NCBI GenBank assembly: GCA_017433375.1
Contig: JAFRHG010000015.1
Coordinates: 1-49,264, forward strand
Direction of reading: 5' to 3'
DNA length: 49,264 bases
From: Bacillota bacterium
GTDB taxonomy: Bacteria; Bacillota; Clostridia; Peptostreptococcales; Anaerovoracaceae
Shown here: piece after piece, positions 1 through 9,288 of the stretch
Layout: every line of letters starts with the position of its first letter
Numbering within the stretch: the first letter of the stretch is position 1
The notes under the pieces: generated by a model
Seen by the model: the letters and a program-made list of their open reading frames with translations, nothing else
What the model was told of the DNA's origin: nothing
The model's database searches: none
Program-made: the position numbers and the translations under genes

Positions 1-31
1 AGGCGATGCTCTACCCCTGAGCCACTTCCGC
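1..31 (-). tRNA. tRNA-Gly, 5' part only
   Basis: The first 31 bases, read on the minus strand, begin GCGGAAG and continue through a D-arm (GGCTCAGGGGTAGAGC) to the start of an anticodon stem (ATCGCCT). This matches the 5' part of bacterial tRNA-Gly(GCC). The anticodon lies outside the window, so the isotype is inferred. It is the last visible gene of a minus-strand tRNA run. Confidence 0.7.
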
Positions 32-40
32 TTATCATAT

Positions 41-125
41 TGGTCGAGGGAGATGGATTCGAACCATCGAAAGCTCAGCTAACGGATTTACAGTCCGCCC
101 CCTTTGGCCACTCGGGAATCCCTCG
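41..125 (-). tRNA. tRNA-Tyr (GTA), with C1:G72
   Basis: Type II tRNA with a long variable arm. The anticodon loop CTGTAAA holds GTA, the T-loop is TTCGAAT and the CCA end is encoded. The acceptor stem pairs CGAGGGA with TCCCTCG and the discriminator is A. The first pair is therefore C1:G72, whereas bacterial tRNA-Tyr normally has G1:C72. See findings. Confidence 0.93.
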
Positions 126-206
126 ACATCGCTGTGCGTAGGACATTATAACACAATCCCCTACATTATCCAACACCATTTTTTAAGTTTTTTTCCGGTG
201 TTGTAT

Positions 207-281
207 TGGAGCTGGCGGAGGGAATCGAACCCCCAACCTGCTGATTACAAATCAGCTGCTCTACCGTTGAGCCACGCCAGC
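207..281 (-). tRNA. tRNA-Thr (TGT)
   Basis: Acceptor GCTGGCG/CGCCAGC, D-arm GGCTCAACGGTAGAGC, anticodon stem-loop GCTGA-TTTGTAA-TCAGC with anticodon TGT, T-loop TTCGATT, discriminator T and encoded CCA. It is the first gene of the minus-strand run Thr-Tyr-Gly and follows a good sigma-A promoter. Confidence 0.95.
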
Positions 282-337
282 GCATCCGCATCGTCCATCG
301 GCAGATCGCGCGCTGCAATGACCCGACACAGTTATTA

Positions 338-366
338 AATATACCTTAATCATTCCGGGATGTCAA
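338..366 (-). promoter_or_regulatory. sigma-A promoter of the tRNA run
   Basis: On the minus strand TTGACA (361-366) and TATATT (338-343) are separated by 17 bp. Transcription would start near 331, about 50 bases before tRNA-Thr. Confidence 0.8.
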
Positions 367-425
367 GGCATAGTTAAGTCTATTTTTTCTCTCTTCCCGC
401 GGGTCGTCTTTCCCCTCTTTCCCGG

Positions 426-1070
426 TCAGTCCACCGGCCGCTGGACGGTCTCCGATTCCAGGATCTCTCCCTTCCCCGCGGTCAGGTTGATGAGCATCTT
501 CTCCACCTGGTCGCCGTACTCCTCCTGGGTCAGCAGGGTCATGGTCACCTTCTCCCCGTACTCCGCGCCGTCGATCACGAAGGAGCCTTCCCCGCAGGTC
601 AGGGTGTCCTCCCCCTTCTTTCTGATCCGCTCATAGAAGGTATAGTCCACCCGCACGCGGATCTGCCGCACGTCGCAGACCCGGCAGATCCCTGCCGCTT
701 CGATCGCCAGCCTGGCGCTGGAGGTATAGGCCCGGACCAGTCCGCCGGTGCCCAGTTTGATGCCGCCGAAATACCGGGTGACCACGATCACCAGATTGGT
801 CAGCCCCTCGCCCACCATCAGCTGCACCATGGGCGCGCCGGAGGTTCCCTGGGGTTCCCCGTCATCGCTGGCCCACTGGATCTGCTGTTTCTCTCCGATC
901 ACCATGGCCGGCACATTGTGGGTGGCGTCCCGGTATTCCCCCCGGATCCGGGCGATGAAGGCCTCCGCCTCCTCCCGGGTTGCCACCGGGCAGGCGTGGG
1001 CGATAAAGCGGGACCGCTCAATGGTCTGCTCCGCCGACACTTCCTCTCTGATTGTCCGATATCGTTCCAT
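426..1070 (-). CDS. yigZ: YigZ/IMPACT family protein
   Basis: A 214-residue protein of the YigZ/IMPACT (UPF0029) family. The conserved core is visible as DDGEPQGTSGAPM (about residues 68-80) followed by VVTRYFGGIKLGTGGLVRAY. The C-terminal part resembles the family's ferredoxin-like domain. The biochemical role of bacterial members is unclear; eukaryotic IMPACT binds the translation machinery. The start is the ATG at 1070, preceded by AAGGAG at 5 nt; an in-frame ATG 15 codons upstream has no ribosome site. It lies downstream of codY on the same strand, with a 91-bp gap holding one copy of the recurrent GCAAAGGCAA motif. Confidence 0.88.
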   Translation of the reverse strand: MERYRTIREEVSAEQTIERSRFIAHACPVATREEAEAFIARIRGEYRDATHNVPAMVIGEKQQIQWASDDGEPQGTSGAPMVQLMVGEGLTNLVIVVTRYFGGIKLGTGGLVRAYTSSARLAIEAAGICRVCDVRQIRVRVDYTFYERIRKKGEDTLTCGEGSFVIDGAEYGEKVTMTLLTQEEYGDQVEKMLINLTAGKGEILESETVQRPVD

Positions 1071-1103
1071 CCGTCTCCTTACAGAAAACGGCACAGATCT
1101 GCA

Positions 1104-1113
1104 TTGCCTTTGC
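1104..1113 (-). repeat. GCAAAGGCAA motif, copy 1 (set listed here)
   Basis: Exact copy on the minus strand between codY and yigZ. The 13 exact copies are 1104-1113(-), 9230-9239(-), 15713-15722(-), 15740-15749(+), 24210-24219(+), 29413-29422(-), 35078-35087(-), 36813-36822(+), 39247-39256(-), 39803-39812(+), 43226-43235(+), 48765-48774(-) and 49101-49110(+). GCAAAAGCAA copies are 2121-2130(+), 28039-28048(+), 32558-32567(-) and 41264-41273(-). One-mismatch relatives lie at 6784(+), 9033(-), 36518(-), 45666(+) and 45768(+). The next base is C or T in 16 of the 17 copies. Confidence 0.9.
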
Positions 1114-1161
1114 ACAGACCCGCGCCATATTTCTGTCTCTTCTTCTCCTCAACCGTCACGC

Positions 1162-1938
1162 CTATCTGGCGATCCGGGCCAATTCATCCTTAAACTTGTC
1201 GTTGAGGATCCTGATCCGGGTTCCCTTCATGCCAAGGGATCTGGACTCGATGATGCCGGCGCTCTCCAGTTTGCGGAGGGCATTGACGATCACCGACCGG
1301 GTAATTCCCGAACGGTCCGCGATCTTGCTGGCGACCAGAAGTCCCTCATCGCCGTCCAGCTCCTGGAAGATCTGATGCACGGCCTCGATCTCGGAATAGG
1401 AAAGGGTTCCGATGGCCATCTTCACCATGGCGAGCTGACGCTCTTCCGCCTTCTCCTCCTCCGTCTTTTTCCGCTGTATCTCCAGGCCGACAACGGTCGC
1501 GCCGAACTCGCCCAGAACCAGATCCTCGTCGGAAAATTCCGGCTCATAGCGAACCATGATCATGGTTCCCCAGCGTTTGCCGCCGCCGAGAATGGGGATC
1601 ACCGTGTGGATCTTGTCCGTGGTGTCGTAGTCGTACTTGAACATGTTCAGCACTTCATCCCCGGTGAGATTCGCCACCGTTTCCCGAACCTTCAGGAACT
1701 CGTCATTGTATTCCACAGGGAAGGCCTCCTCCCCCGTCTCCGAATCCGTAATGGTCGAACTGTCCGACTTGATTTCGTATCCTGCGCCGATTACCTTTCC
1801 CTTGCGGCTGACAACATAAACGTTGGAGTCCAGCATATCGCTCAGGATCTCGCACATCTCATTAAAGGAAAAAGCTCCCGAGGGGCTCTCCTGCAGAAGC
1901 CAGTTCAGTTGTCGCACGTTTTTCAGAATATTACTCAT
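1162..1938 (-). CDS. codY: GTP-sensing global repressor CodY
   Basis: CodY, 258 residues, the usual length. It represses amino-acid and nitrogen metabolism genes in low-GC Gram-positive bacteria, with GTP and branched-chain amino acids as corepressors. The N-terminus (MSNILKNVRQLNWLLQ) is typical, followed by a GAF ligand domain to about residue 155. The C-terminal winged helix contains IADRSGITRSVIVNALRKLE, the conserved DNA-recognition segment. The gene follows hslVU as in Bacillus, but after a 232-bp gap with its own tandem promoters. Ribosome site GAGGAGGGG. In an amino-acid fermenter it is a natural candidate regulator of the kam, arc and hppA genes nearby; that link is inference. Confidence 0.97.
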   Translation of the reverse strand: MSNILKNVRQLNWLLQESPSGAFSFNEMCEILSDMLDSNVYVVSRKGKVIGAGYEIKSDSSTITDSETGEEAFPVEYNDEFLKVRETVANLTGDEVLNMFKYDYDTTDKIHTVIPILGGGKRWGTMIMVRYEPEFSDEDLVLGEFGATVVGLEIQRKKTEEEKAEERQLAMVKMAIGTLSYSEIEAVHQIFQELDGDEGLLVASKIADRSGITRSVIVNALRKLESAGIIESRSLGMKGTRIRILNDKFKDELARIAR

Positions 1939-1978
1939 TTCCCCTCCTCTCAGGTCAAATTCTTACGGGTCTATATCT

Positions 1979-2070
1979 ATAATAATCCTCCAGTTTAGAA
2001 AATACAATGTGCATTAATGGGCTTTTGAATTGTTAGGCAAAAGTATAACAAGATAATCTTATAAAAACAA
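1979..2070 (-). promoter_or_regulatory. Two tandem codY promoters
   Basis: Distal: TTGTTT (2065-2070), 17 bp, TATACT (2042-2047). Proximal: TTGTAT (2002-2007), 17 bp, TATTAT (1979-1984). Both face codY. The segment is AT-rich compared with its surroundings. Confidence 0.6.
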
Positions 2071-2120
2071 CCGGGTAATGTTAAAAATCCTAAACTTTTG
2101 TAGGAAAAAAGAAGAGGGCT

Positions 2121-2130
2121 GCAAAAGCAA
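2121..2130 (+). repeat. GCAAAAGCAA motif variant
   Basis: Variant copy followed by TCCC, between hslU and codY, antisense to both genes. Confidence 0.6.
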
Positions 2131-2170
2131 TCCCTCCTCGCATTCACTTCCTGTTGTCCCGCGGAACGGT

Positions 2171-3604
<1,434 letters not shown>

Positions 3605-3614
3605 ATTCTCTCTC

Positions 3615-4154
3615 CTACAGCTTCTCTACGGAAATGTGATCGTTGGTGTACACGCAGATCGACGCGGCAATCTCCAGAGACTTCCGGACGATCTCCTCCG
3701 CGCTCAGCTCCGTGTTGTTGTAGAGCGCATTGGCCGCGGCGTAGGCGTAGTTCCCGCCGGAGCCGATGGCCACAAAAGGCTGGTCGGGCTCGATGACCTC
3801 GCCCGTTCCGGAGATGATCAGCAGGTCATCCTTGTCGGCCACGATCATCAGCGCTTCCAGATTCCGAACCGCCTTGTCGGAACGCCACAGCTGGGCCAGT
3901 GCGACGGCCGCCCGCTTCAGGTTCCCGCCGTGCTCATCCAGCTTGCTCTCGAATTTCTCCGTCAGCGAAAAAGCGTCCGCAACCGATCCGGCAAAACCGG
4001 TGATGATCGAGTTACGGTAGATCTTCTTCACTTTCTTCGCTCCATTCTTCATGATCGCAGTTTCGCCCATGGTGACCTGGCCGTCTCCGCCGATGCAGAT
4101 GTCGTCAGGACCGCGCTTGACCGCGACGATGGTGGTCGCATGAAATTGTCCCAT
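3615..4154 (-). CDS. hslV: HslV, peptidase of the HslUV protease
   Basis: Ntn-hydrolase peptidase (ClpQ), 179 residues, a proteasome beta-subunit relative forming a double hexamer with HslU. The start MGQFHATTIVAVKR is chosen because GGAGGA sits just ahead of it; an ATG four codons upstream would lie inside that ribosome site. As in Bacillus ClpQ there is a short leader before the TTIVAV segment, so the first Thr after HA would become the nucleophile only after removal of about six residues, or a different residue acts. The conserved SGDGQVT-type segment appears as GGDGQVTMG and the Gly-rich core as GSGGNYAYAAA. Confidence 0.95.
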   Translation of the reverse strand: MGQFHATTIVAVKRGPDDICIGGDGQVTMGETAIMKNGAKKVKKIYRNSIITGFAGSVADAFSLTEKFESKLDEHGGNLKRAAVALAQLWRSDKAVRNLEALMIVADKDDLLIISGTGEVIEPDQPFVAIGSGGNYAYAAANALYNNTELSAEEIVRKSLEIAASICVYTNDHISVEKL

Positions 4155-4198
4155 ATCTTCCTCCAATGTCTGTTGCAGCGTTTCTACTATTATATACG

Positions 4199-6253
4199 CT
4201 ACTCTTTATAATCGCATTCTTTATTTGCGCATTCGAATTCGTGGTTCTTCGTCTTCTTCTCCACCAGAAGGCTTCCGCACTTCGGGCACTTGCGGTCCAC
4301 CGGTCTGTTCCAGTAGACGTTCTTGCACTTCGGATAGTTGGAGCATCCGTAGAACAGGCGTCCCTTCCGGCTCCGCTTCTCGATGATCTCCCCGTCGCAG
4401 TCCGGGCACTTCACGCCCACCTTGTTGACGATGGGACGGGTGTTCCGGCACTCGGGATATCCCGTGCAGGCGATGAAGTCGCCGAACCGGCCGTGCTTGA
4501 TGGCCATGGGCTTGCCGCACTTCTCGCAGACCTCGCCCGTCAGCTGGACCTCCGGCGTCATCCGTTCGATCTCTTCGTTGGCTTTGTCCAGATCCTTCTT
4601 GAAGCCGACGTAGAAGTCCTCGATGATGCTCTTCCAGCGGGTGCCCTTCACCTCGATGTCGTCCAGCTTCTCCTCCATGTCCGCAGTGAAGCCGGTGTCC
4701 ACGATCTCCTTGAAGTATTCCGACAGCAGGTCGGTCACCGTGAATCCCAGGTCCGTGGGTACCAGGGACTTCTTTTCTTTTTTGATGTATTTCCGGTCGA
4801 TGAGGGTGGCGACGATGGGCGCGTAGGTGCTCGGCCGCCCGATGTCCTTATCCTCCAGATCCTTGACCAGGCTGGCCTCGGTGTACCGGGCCGGCGGCTG
4901 GGTGAAGTTCTGTTCCCCGTAAACCTTTTCCGGCTCCAGCGCTTCTCCCTCGGACAGGGCCGGCAGCCACCTGTTTTCATCCTCGTTCTTCGCTGAATCG
5001 TAGACCTTCAGGAATCCGTCGAAAAGCAGCTTGGATCCCGTGGCCCGCAGGCTGTAGTCGCCGTTCTCGATGTCCGCGGTGACGGCCTTGAAGCTGGCGG
5101 ATGCCATCTGGCTGGCGATGAACCGGTTCCAGATCAGCCGGTACAGATGGTACTGGTCCCGGCTCAGCTGGTCCTTGATGGACTCGGGGTCCAGATCCAC
5201 GCGGGAAGGACGGATGGCCTCGTGGGCATCCTGCACGTCCTTCTTCCGGTTGGTGTAGACGTTGCCGCCGTAATACTCCTCACCCATGGCTTCCACGATA
5301 TAGTCTTTGGCCGCCGCTCTGGCTTCCTCGGACACTCTCACCGAATCCGTACGGATGTAGGAGACGAGACCGATGGTTCCCATGCCCTTGATCTCGATGC
5401 CTTCGTACAGCTGCTGGGCGACCATCATGGTCTTCCGGGTGGAGAAGTTGATCTTGTTCGCCGCGTCCTGCTGGAGGCTGCTGGTGGTAAAGGGCGGAGC
5501 GGCCTTCCTGGTGCGCTCCTTCTCCTCGACCCGGCCGACGACGAAGGGATTCTTCTTCAGATCCTCCAGTACGGCCTCGTTTTCCTCCGCGCTGCGGATC
5601 TCGATCCTCTTTCCATTCTTTGCGGCCAGCTTGGCGGTGAAGGGCTTGTCCTTCCTGAAGTCGGCCATGACCTGCCAGTATTCCTCCGGCTCAAAAGCGG
5701 CGATCTCCCGCTCCCGGTCGCAGATGATCTTCAGCGCGGCCGACTGCACGCGTCCGGCGCTCAGTCCCCGGCGGACCTTCTTCCACAGCAGGGGAGAGAT
5801 CTGGTATCCCACCAGTCTGTCCAGCACGCGCCTCGCCTGCTGGGCATCCACCAGCCGCTGATCCACCGGACGGGGATTCTTCACCGCGTCCTTGATGGTG
5901 TTCTTGGTGATCTCATTGAACACGACCCGGCAGGGCTGCTCGGGATCGATCCCCAGAAGGGCTTCCAGATGCCAGGAAATCGCCTCCCCTTCCCGGTCCG
6001 GGTCGGTGGCGAGATATACTTTGGACGCCTTGGACGCCTCTTTTTTCAGTTCACGGATCACGTCGCCCTTTCCCCGGATATTGATGTAACGGGGCTCAAA
6101 GTCGTTGTCAATGTCAATGCCCAGCTGACTCTTGGGCAGGTCCCTGACATGTCCCACAGACGCGATGACCTTATATCGTTTACCGAGAAACTTCCCGATG
6201 GTTTTCGCCTTGGACGGCGACTCCACGATGACCAGATTCTTTTCTGCCGCCAT
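4199..6253 (-). CDS. topA: DNA topoisomerase I
   Basis: Type IA topoisomerase, 684 residues, which relaxes negative supercoils. The TOPRIM domain is at the N-terminus (VIVESPSKAKTI; then the acidic DPDREGEAISWH). The catalytic tyrosine lies in GLVSYIRTDS near residue 300. The C-terminus carries three Cys4 zinc modules (CEKCGKP...CTGYPEC, CPDCDG...CSNYPKC, CPKCGS...CANKEC). Start supported by GAGGAGG at 7 nt. It follows dprA by 45 bp and precedes hslV by 44 bp, the order also found in Bacillus. Confidence 0.98.
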   Translation of the reverse strand: MAAEKNLVIVESPSKAKTIGKFLGKRYKVIASVGHVRDLPKSQLGIDIDNDFEPRYINIRGKGDVIRELKKEASKASKVYLATDPDREGEAISWHLEALLGIDPEQPCRVVFNEITKNTIKDAVKNPRPVDQRLVDAQQARRVLDRLVGYQISPLLWKKVRRGLSAGRVQSAALKIICDREREIAAFEPEEYWQVMADFRKDKPFTAKLAAKNGKRIEIRSAEENEAVLEDLKKNPFVVGRVEEKERTRKAAPPFTTSSLQQDAANKINFSTRKTMMVAQQLYEGIEIKGMGTIGLVSYIRTDSVRVSEEARAAAKDYIVEAMGEEYYGGNVYTNRKKDVQDAHEAIRPSRVDLDPESIKDQLSRDQYHLYRLIWNRFIASQMASASFKAVTADIENGDYSLRATGSKLLFDGFLKVYDSAKNEDENRWLPALSEGEALEPEKVYGEQNFTQPPARYTEASLVKDLEDKDIGRPSTYAPIVATLIDRKYIKKEKKSLVPTDLGFTVTDLLSEYFKEIVDTGFTADMEEKLDDIEVKGTRWKSIIEDFYVGFKKDLDKANEEIERMTPEVQLTGEVCEKCGKPMAIKHGRFGDFIACTGYPECRNTRPIVNKVGVKCPDCDGEIIEKRSRKGRLFYGCSNYPKCKNVYWNRPVDRKCPKCGSLLVEKKTKNHEFECANKECDYKE

Positions 6254-6298
6254 GAATTGTCCTCCTCATAAGTACTCCGTTCCGATTATAAAGCATTT

Positions 6299-7177
6299 TT
6301 ATCTATTTGCAAGAAAAAATTTCCCCGACGCGGAGTGAAGGAATCCCTTGATCTCCATCACGGAAAGTACGGGGCTGATCCGCTGAGGCCTGTCGTCCAA
6401 CACCATGCAGATCTCCTCCAGCCCCATCTCTCCCCGGTCTCTGATCACCTGCCAGACCTGCTGTTCCAGAGGGGTCAGCTCCGTCAGCATGGCCTTTTCA
6501 TCCCGCCCGTTCAGTCCCAGGGCGTCCAGGATATCGTCCACCCGGATGAGGGGCGCCGCTCCCTCCTGGATCAGCTTGTTGGTCCCCAGGTTGTACTGGC
6601 TGTCGATGTTCCCGGGCACGGCGAAGACCTCCCTTCCCTGCTCCGCCGCCAGCTCCGCGGTGATCAGGGCGCCGCTGCGGCCTCTGGCCTGCACCACCAC
6701 CGTCACCTCCGACAGGCCGCTGATGATCCGGTTGCGCTGGGGGAACCGCCAGTACTCCGGCGGTGTCCCCGGTTCATATTCGGACAAAAGCAACCCCTGG
6801 GTTTCCAGTCGGCTCATCAGGGGACGGTTCTGTTTCGGATAACAGATATCCGGCCCGCAGCCCAGCACGGCCGCCGTTTCCCCGCCGGCGTTCAGCGCCC
6901 CTTCGTGGGCGCAGGCGTCGATCCCGGCGGCCATACCGCTGATCACGGTCACGCCCCGGCTCGCCAGGCGGGCGGCGATGGCCCTTGCCGTGTTCCTGCC
7001 GTAGGTGGTCGTCGTCCGGGATCCGACCACGGCAACGCACCGCTTCTTCAGCATCCCGATCCCGCCCCGGAAGTAGAGCTGCCGGGGATAGTCTTTGATC
7101 TCCTTCAGCCGGGCCGGATAGGCCGGGTCGCCCGACGTGATGACTTCGATCTCCGTTGCCTTTTCATTGTCTCTCAT
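6299..7177 (-). CDS. dprA: DprA/Smf, DNA-processing protein
   Basis: A 292-residue DprA, the Rossmann-fold protein that receives incoming single-stranded DNA during natural transformation and loads RecA. Visible landmarks are VAVVGSRTTTTYG, SGMAAGIDACAHEGAL, the signature FPQRNRIISGLS and SGALITAELAAEQGREVFAVPG. A C-terminal winged-helix segment (LTPLEQQVWQVIRDRGEMGL) follows. The usual N-terminal SAM-like domain seems shortened. Ribosome site GAGGAGG at 7 nt lies in a duplicated 24-bp segment. The neighbours yraN, yifB and topA form the conserved dprA neighbourhood. Presence of dprA alone does not prove competence. Confidence 0.96.
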   Translation of the reverse strand: MRDNEKATEIEVITSGDPAYPARLKEIKDYPRQLYFRGGIGMLKKRCVAVVGSRTTTTYGRNTARAIAARLASRGVTVISGMAAGIDACAHEGALNAGGETAAVLGCGPDICYPKQNRPLMSRLETQGLLLSEYEPGTPPEYWRFPQRNRIISGLSEVTVVVQARGRSGALITAELAAEQGREVFAVPGNIDSQYNLGTNKLIQEGAAPLIRVDDILDALGLNGRDEKAMLTELTPLEQQVWQVIRDRGEMGLEEICMVLDDRPQRISPVLSVMEIKGFLHSASGKFFLANR

Positions 7178-7182
7178 TGTTT

Positions 7183-7242
7183 CGCCTCCTCAGTTCCGGT
7201 CCTCCGCAGCCGTGCGGCCGCCTCCTCAGTTCCGGTCCTCCG
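7183..7242. repeat. 24-bp direct repeat, period 36 bp, yifB end / dprA leader
   Basis: CGCCTCCTCAGTTCCGGTCC plus CTCCG... reads identically over 24 bases at 7183-7206 and 7219-7242. On the minus strand each copy holds codons Glu-Asp-Arg-Asn-stop and a GAGGAGG ribosome site. The copy at 7219-7242 supplies the real end of yifB; the other supplies the ribosome site of dprA. Confidence 0.9.
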
Positions 7243-8752
7243 TCTCCACCGTCCGGTAGGACAGGGCTTCCGCGATATGGCACGTGCCGATCTGCTCCTG
7301 CCCGTCCAGGTCCGCGATGGTCCTGGCCACCCGGATGATCCGATGGAAGCCGCGCATGGACAGGTTCATCTTTTCATAGGCCGCCGACAACATGGCCGTG
7401 CACTCCCTGTCCAGGGCGCAGTAACGTTCCAGCCCGCTCTCATCCAGGCCGGAGTTGAAGGAGTACGGCTCCCTCGCGTACCGGCTCCTCTGGATCGCCC
7501 TCGCCCCTTCCACCTGGCTGCGCATCTGGGCGGAGGTCAGGCCCTTCCTGTCCTCCGCCCGCTGCTCCAGCAGTTCCCTGTCCACGGGCATCATCCGGAT
7601 GTGCATATCGATCCTGTCCGAAAAGGGCCCGGCAAGCCGCCGGCGGTGACTCTCCAGCTGGCGCTGGGAGCAGGTGCACACCCGCCGCGGGTCCCAGAGG
7701 TTCCCGCACTTGCACGGGTTGGATGCCACGACCACCATGACCTGGGAGGGAAAGACCAGCTCCGTCAGATTCCGGTTGATCCGCACGCATCCCTCCTCCA
7801 CCGGCTGGCGCAGGCTGTCGATGGTGCGCATATCGAACTCTCCCATCTCGTCCAGAAACAAAACGCCCCGGTGGGCCAGAGAGACCTCTCCCGGCCGGGG
7901 CTTCGCTCCGCCGCCGATCATCCCGGTCAGGGTGATGGAATGGTGGGGGCTGCGGAAGGGCCGCTGATCCACAATGGGATGCTCTCTGGACAGAAGCCCC
8001 GCCACGCTGTAGATGGCGGTCACCTCCATCTGCTCCTCATCGTTCATGGAGGGCAGGATCGTGGGCAGCCGCCTGGCCATCATGGTCTTCCCGCACCCCG
8101 GGCTCCCCATGAGCAGCATGCCGTGGCGCCCCGCCGCGCCGATGACCATGGCCCGCTTGACGCTTTCCTGGCCGATGACCTGAACGTAGTCCAGCTGCTC
8201 CGCCGCCGGTTTACCCGATTTGCTTCCTCTATATACGGGCAGGCTGCGCGCCCCTTCCACGTAGGCGATCACTTCCTCCAGGGTGGAGGCGCCCCGGATC
8301 CGCACATCCTTCACGAAGGAAGCCTCCTCCGCGTTCTCCCGGGGCAGGATGATGTCCCTCATCCCCGCCCGGCGCAGGCCGATGACCATGGGCAGCACAC
8401 CGCGCACGGGATTGATCCGTCCGTCCAGGGACAGTTCCCCGAGAAAGGCCGTCTTCTCCGGCGCCTCCCACTCCTCCATGAGGAGGATGATGGATACGGC
8501 GATGGGCAGGTCAAAGTGGCTCCCCTCCTTGGGCCTGGCCGCCGGCATCAGATTCACCGTCAGCCTCTCCACGGGAAATATGTATCCGCTGTTGCGGATC
8601 GCCGGCCGGATCCGCTTCACCGACTCCCGGATGGTCGCGTCCCCCAGGCCCACGATGGCAAACTCCGGCATCCCCCGGCTGATGTCCGTCTCCACCGTGA
8701 CCGGATACCCCTCCACGCCGGCAATGGCCGCCGTGCTCATTCTGATCAGCAT
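7226..8752 (-). CDS. comM: YifB/ComM family Mg chelatase-like AAA+ ATPase
   Basis: A 508-residue member of the YifB/ComM family. In Vibrio and Haemophilus, ComM is a hexameric helicase that drives branch migration during transformation; the role in Bacillota is less clear. Layout: N-terminal Lon-like ChlI domain (residues 1-about 180, with MPEFAIVGLGDATIRES), AAA+ Mg chelatase domain with Walker A GSPGCGKT and Walker B VLFLDEMGEF, a Cys motif (CKCGN...CTCS) and a C-terminal lid with SMRGFHRIIRVARTIADLDG. Start MLIRMST is preceded by AGGAGG at 5 nt. It sits between yraN and dprA. Confidence 0.95.
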   Translation of the reverse strand: MLIRMSTAAIAGVEGYPVTVETDISRGMPEFAIVGLGDATIRESVKRIRPAIRNSGYIFPVERLTVNLMPAARPKEGSHFDLPIAVSIILLMEEWEAPEKTAFLGELSLDGRINPVRGVLPMVIGLRRAGMRDIILPRENAEEASFVKDVRIRGASTLEEVIAYVEGARSLPVYRGSKSGKPAAEQLDYVQVIGQESVKRAMVIGAAGRHGMLLMGSPGCGKTMMARRLPTILPSMNDEEQMEVTAIYSVAGLLSREHPIVDQRPFRSPHHSITLTGMIGGGAKPRPGEVSLAHRGVLFLDEMGEFDMRTIDSLRQPVEEGCVRINRNLTELVFPSQVMVVVASNPCKCGNLWDPRRVCTCSQRQLESHRRRLAGPFSDRIDMHIRMMPVDRELLEQRAEDRKGLTSAQMRSQVEGARAIQRSRYAREPYSFNSGLDESGLERYCALDRECTAMLSAAYEKMNLSMRGFHRIIRVARTIADLDGQEQIGTCHIAEALSYRTVETEDRN

Positions 8753-8761
8753 GCTTCCCTC

Positions 8762-9100
8762 CTAAAAGGCGTGGCAGCTGTGCTCCACCACGATCTCGAT
8801 GATCTGAAAGTCGATCCTTCTCGGGATATACCCCTTTGACTTCATCTCCTCCAGGTACCGCCCGGCCACCCGGCGGATATGGCTCCTCTTCTCCCGGGAA
8901 ACCGCCTCGCATGGACGGCCGAAATGAAAACTCTGCCTCGTCTTCACCTCGATGAAACACAGCTCGCCGTACCGCTCCGCGATGATATCGATCTCCCCTT
9001 CCCCGCACCGGAAGTTCCGCCGCAGGATCTGATAGCCTTTGCTGCGCAGGACATCCGCCGCCATGTCCTCGCCGATCTTTCCTAATTCCATATTTTTCAT
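8762..9100 (-). CDS. yraN: YraN family (UPF0102) endonuclease-like protein
   Basis: A 112-residue protein with the PD-(D/E)XK-type core: GEGEIDIIAE (about residues 33-42) followed by CFIEVKTRQS. It belongs to the YraN/UPF0102 family, predicted nucleases related to Holliday-junction resolvases and usually encoded beside dprA and comM. The biochemical function is not established. Ribosome site AAGGA at 7 nt from the first ATG. The yifB start follows 9 bp after its stop. Confidence 0.92.
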   Translation of the reverse strand: MKNMELGKIGEDMAADVLRSKGYQILRRNFRCGEGEIDIIAERYGELCFIEVKTRQSFHFGRPCEAVSREKRSHIRRVAGRYLEEMKSKGYIPRRIDFQIIEIVVEHSCHAF

Positions 9101-9198
9101 ATTATTTCCTTTTATTTCCAGTTTCGACTTATCCGCATTATATTATGGAAAATATTTCCTGTCAAGGGCCGAATTGACAGATTTTGGAAGTTGGTTCG

Positions 9199-9228
9199 AA
9201 AAAAAAGACCGCTGTTTCCACAGCAGTC
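9199..9228 (-). terminator. Rho-independent terminator after the HAD gene
   Basis: On the minus strand GACTGCTGT-GGAA-ACAGCGGTC (one G:U pair) is followed by eight T. It ends the MBL-HAD transcription unit. Confidence 0.88.
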
Positions 9229-9229
9229 G

Positions 9230-9239
9230 TTGCCTTTGC
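9230..9239 (-). repeat. GCAAAGGCAA motif copy
   Basis: Exact copy directly upstream of the terminator hairpin after the HAD gene, followed by C. Confidence 0.85.
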
Positions 9240-9288
9240 ATATTATGTGTGCCCGGCGGGGCCGTGCCGGACTTGTCCGCGTCGGTGC

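Noticed and set aside
6335-8839. Long open frames opposite real genes, e.g. 6335-8839(+), 2078-3796(+), 10796-13219(-), 16002-17888(+)
   Set aside because: They mirror dprA/yifB, hslU, trkA/trkH and hppA. Their translations are low-complexity, rich in His, Gln, Gly, Arg and Asp, with no family resemblance and no ribosome sites; this is a side effect of high GC at third codon positions.
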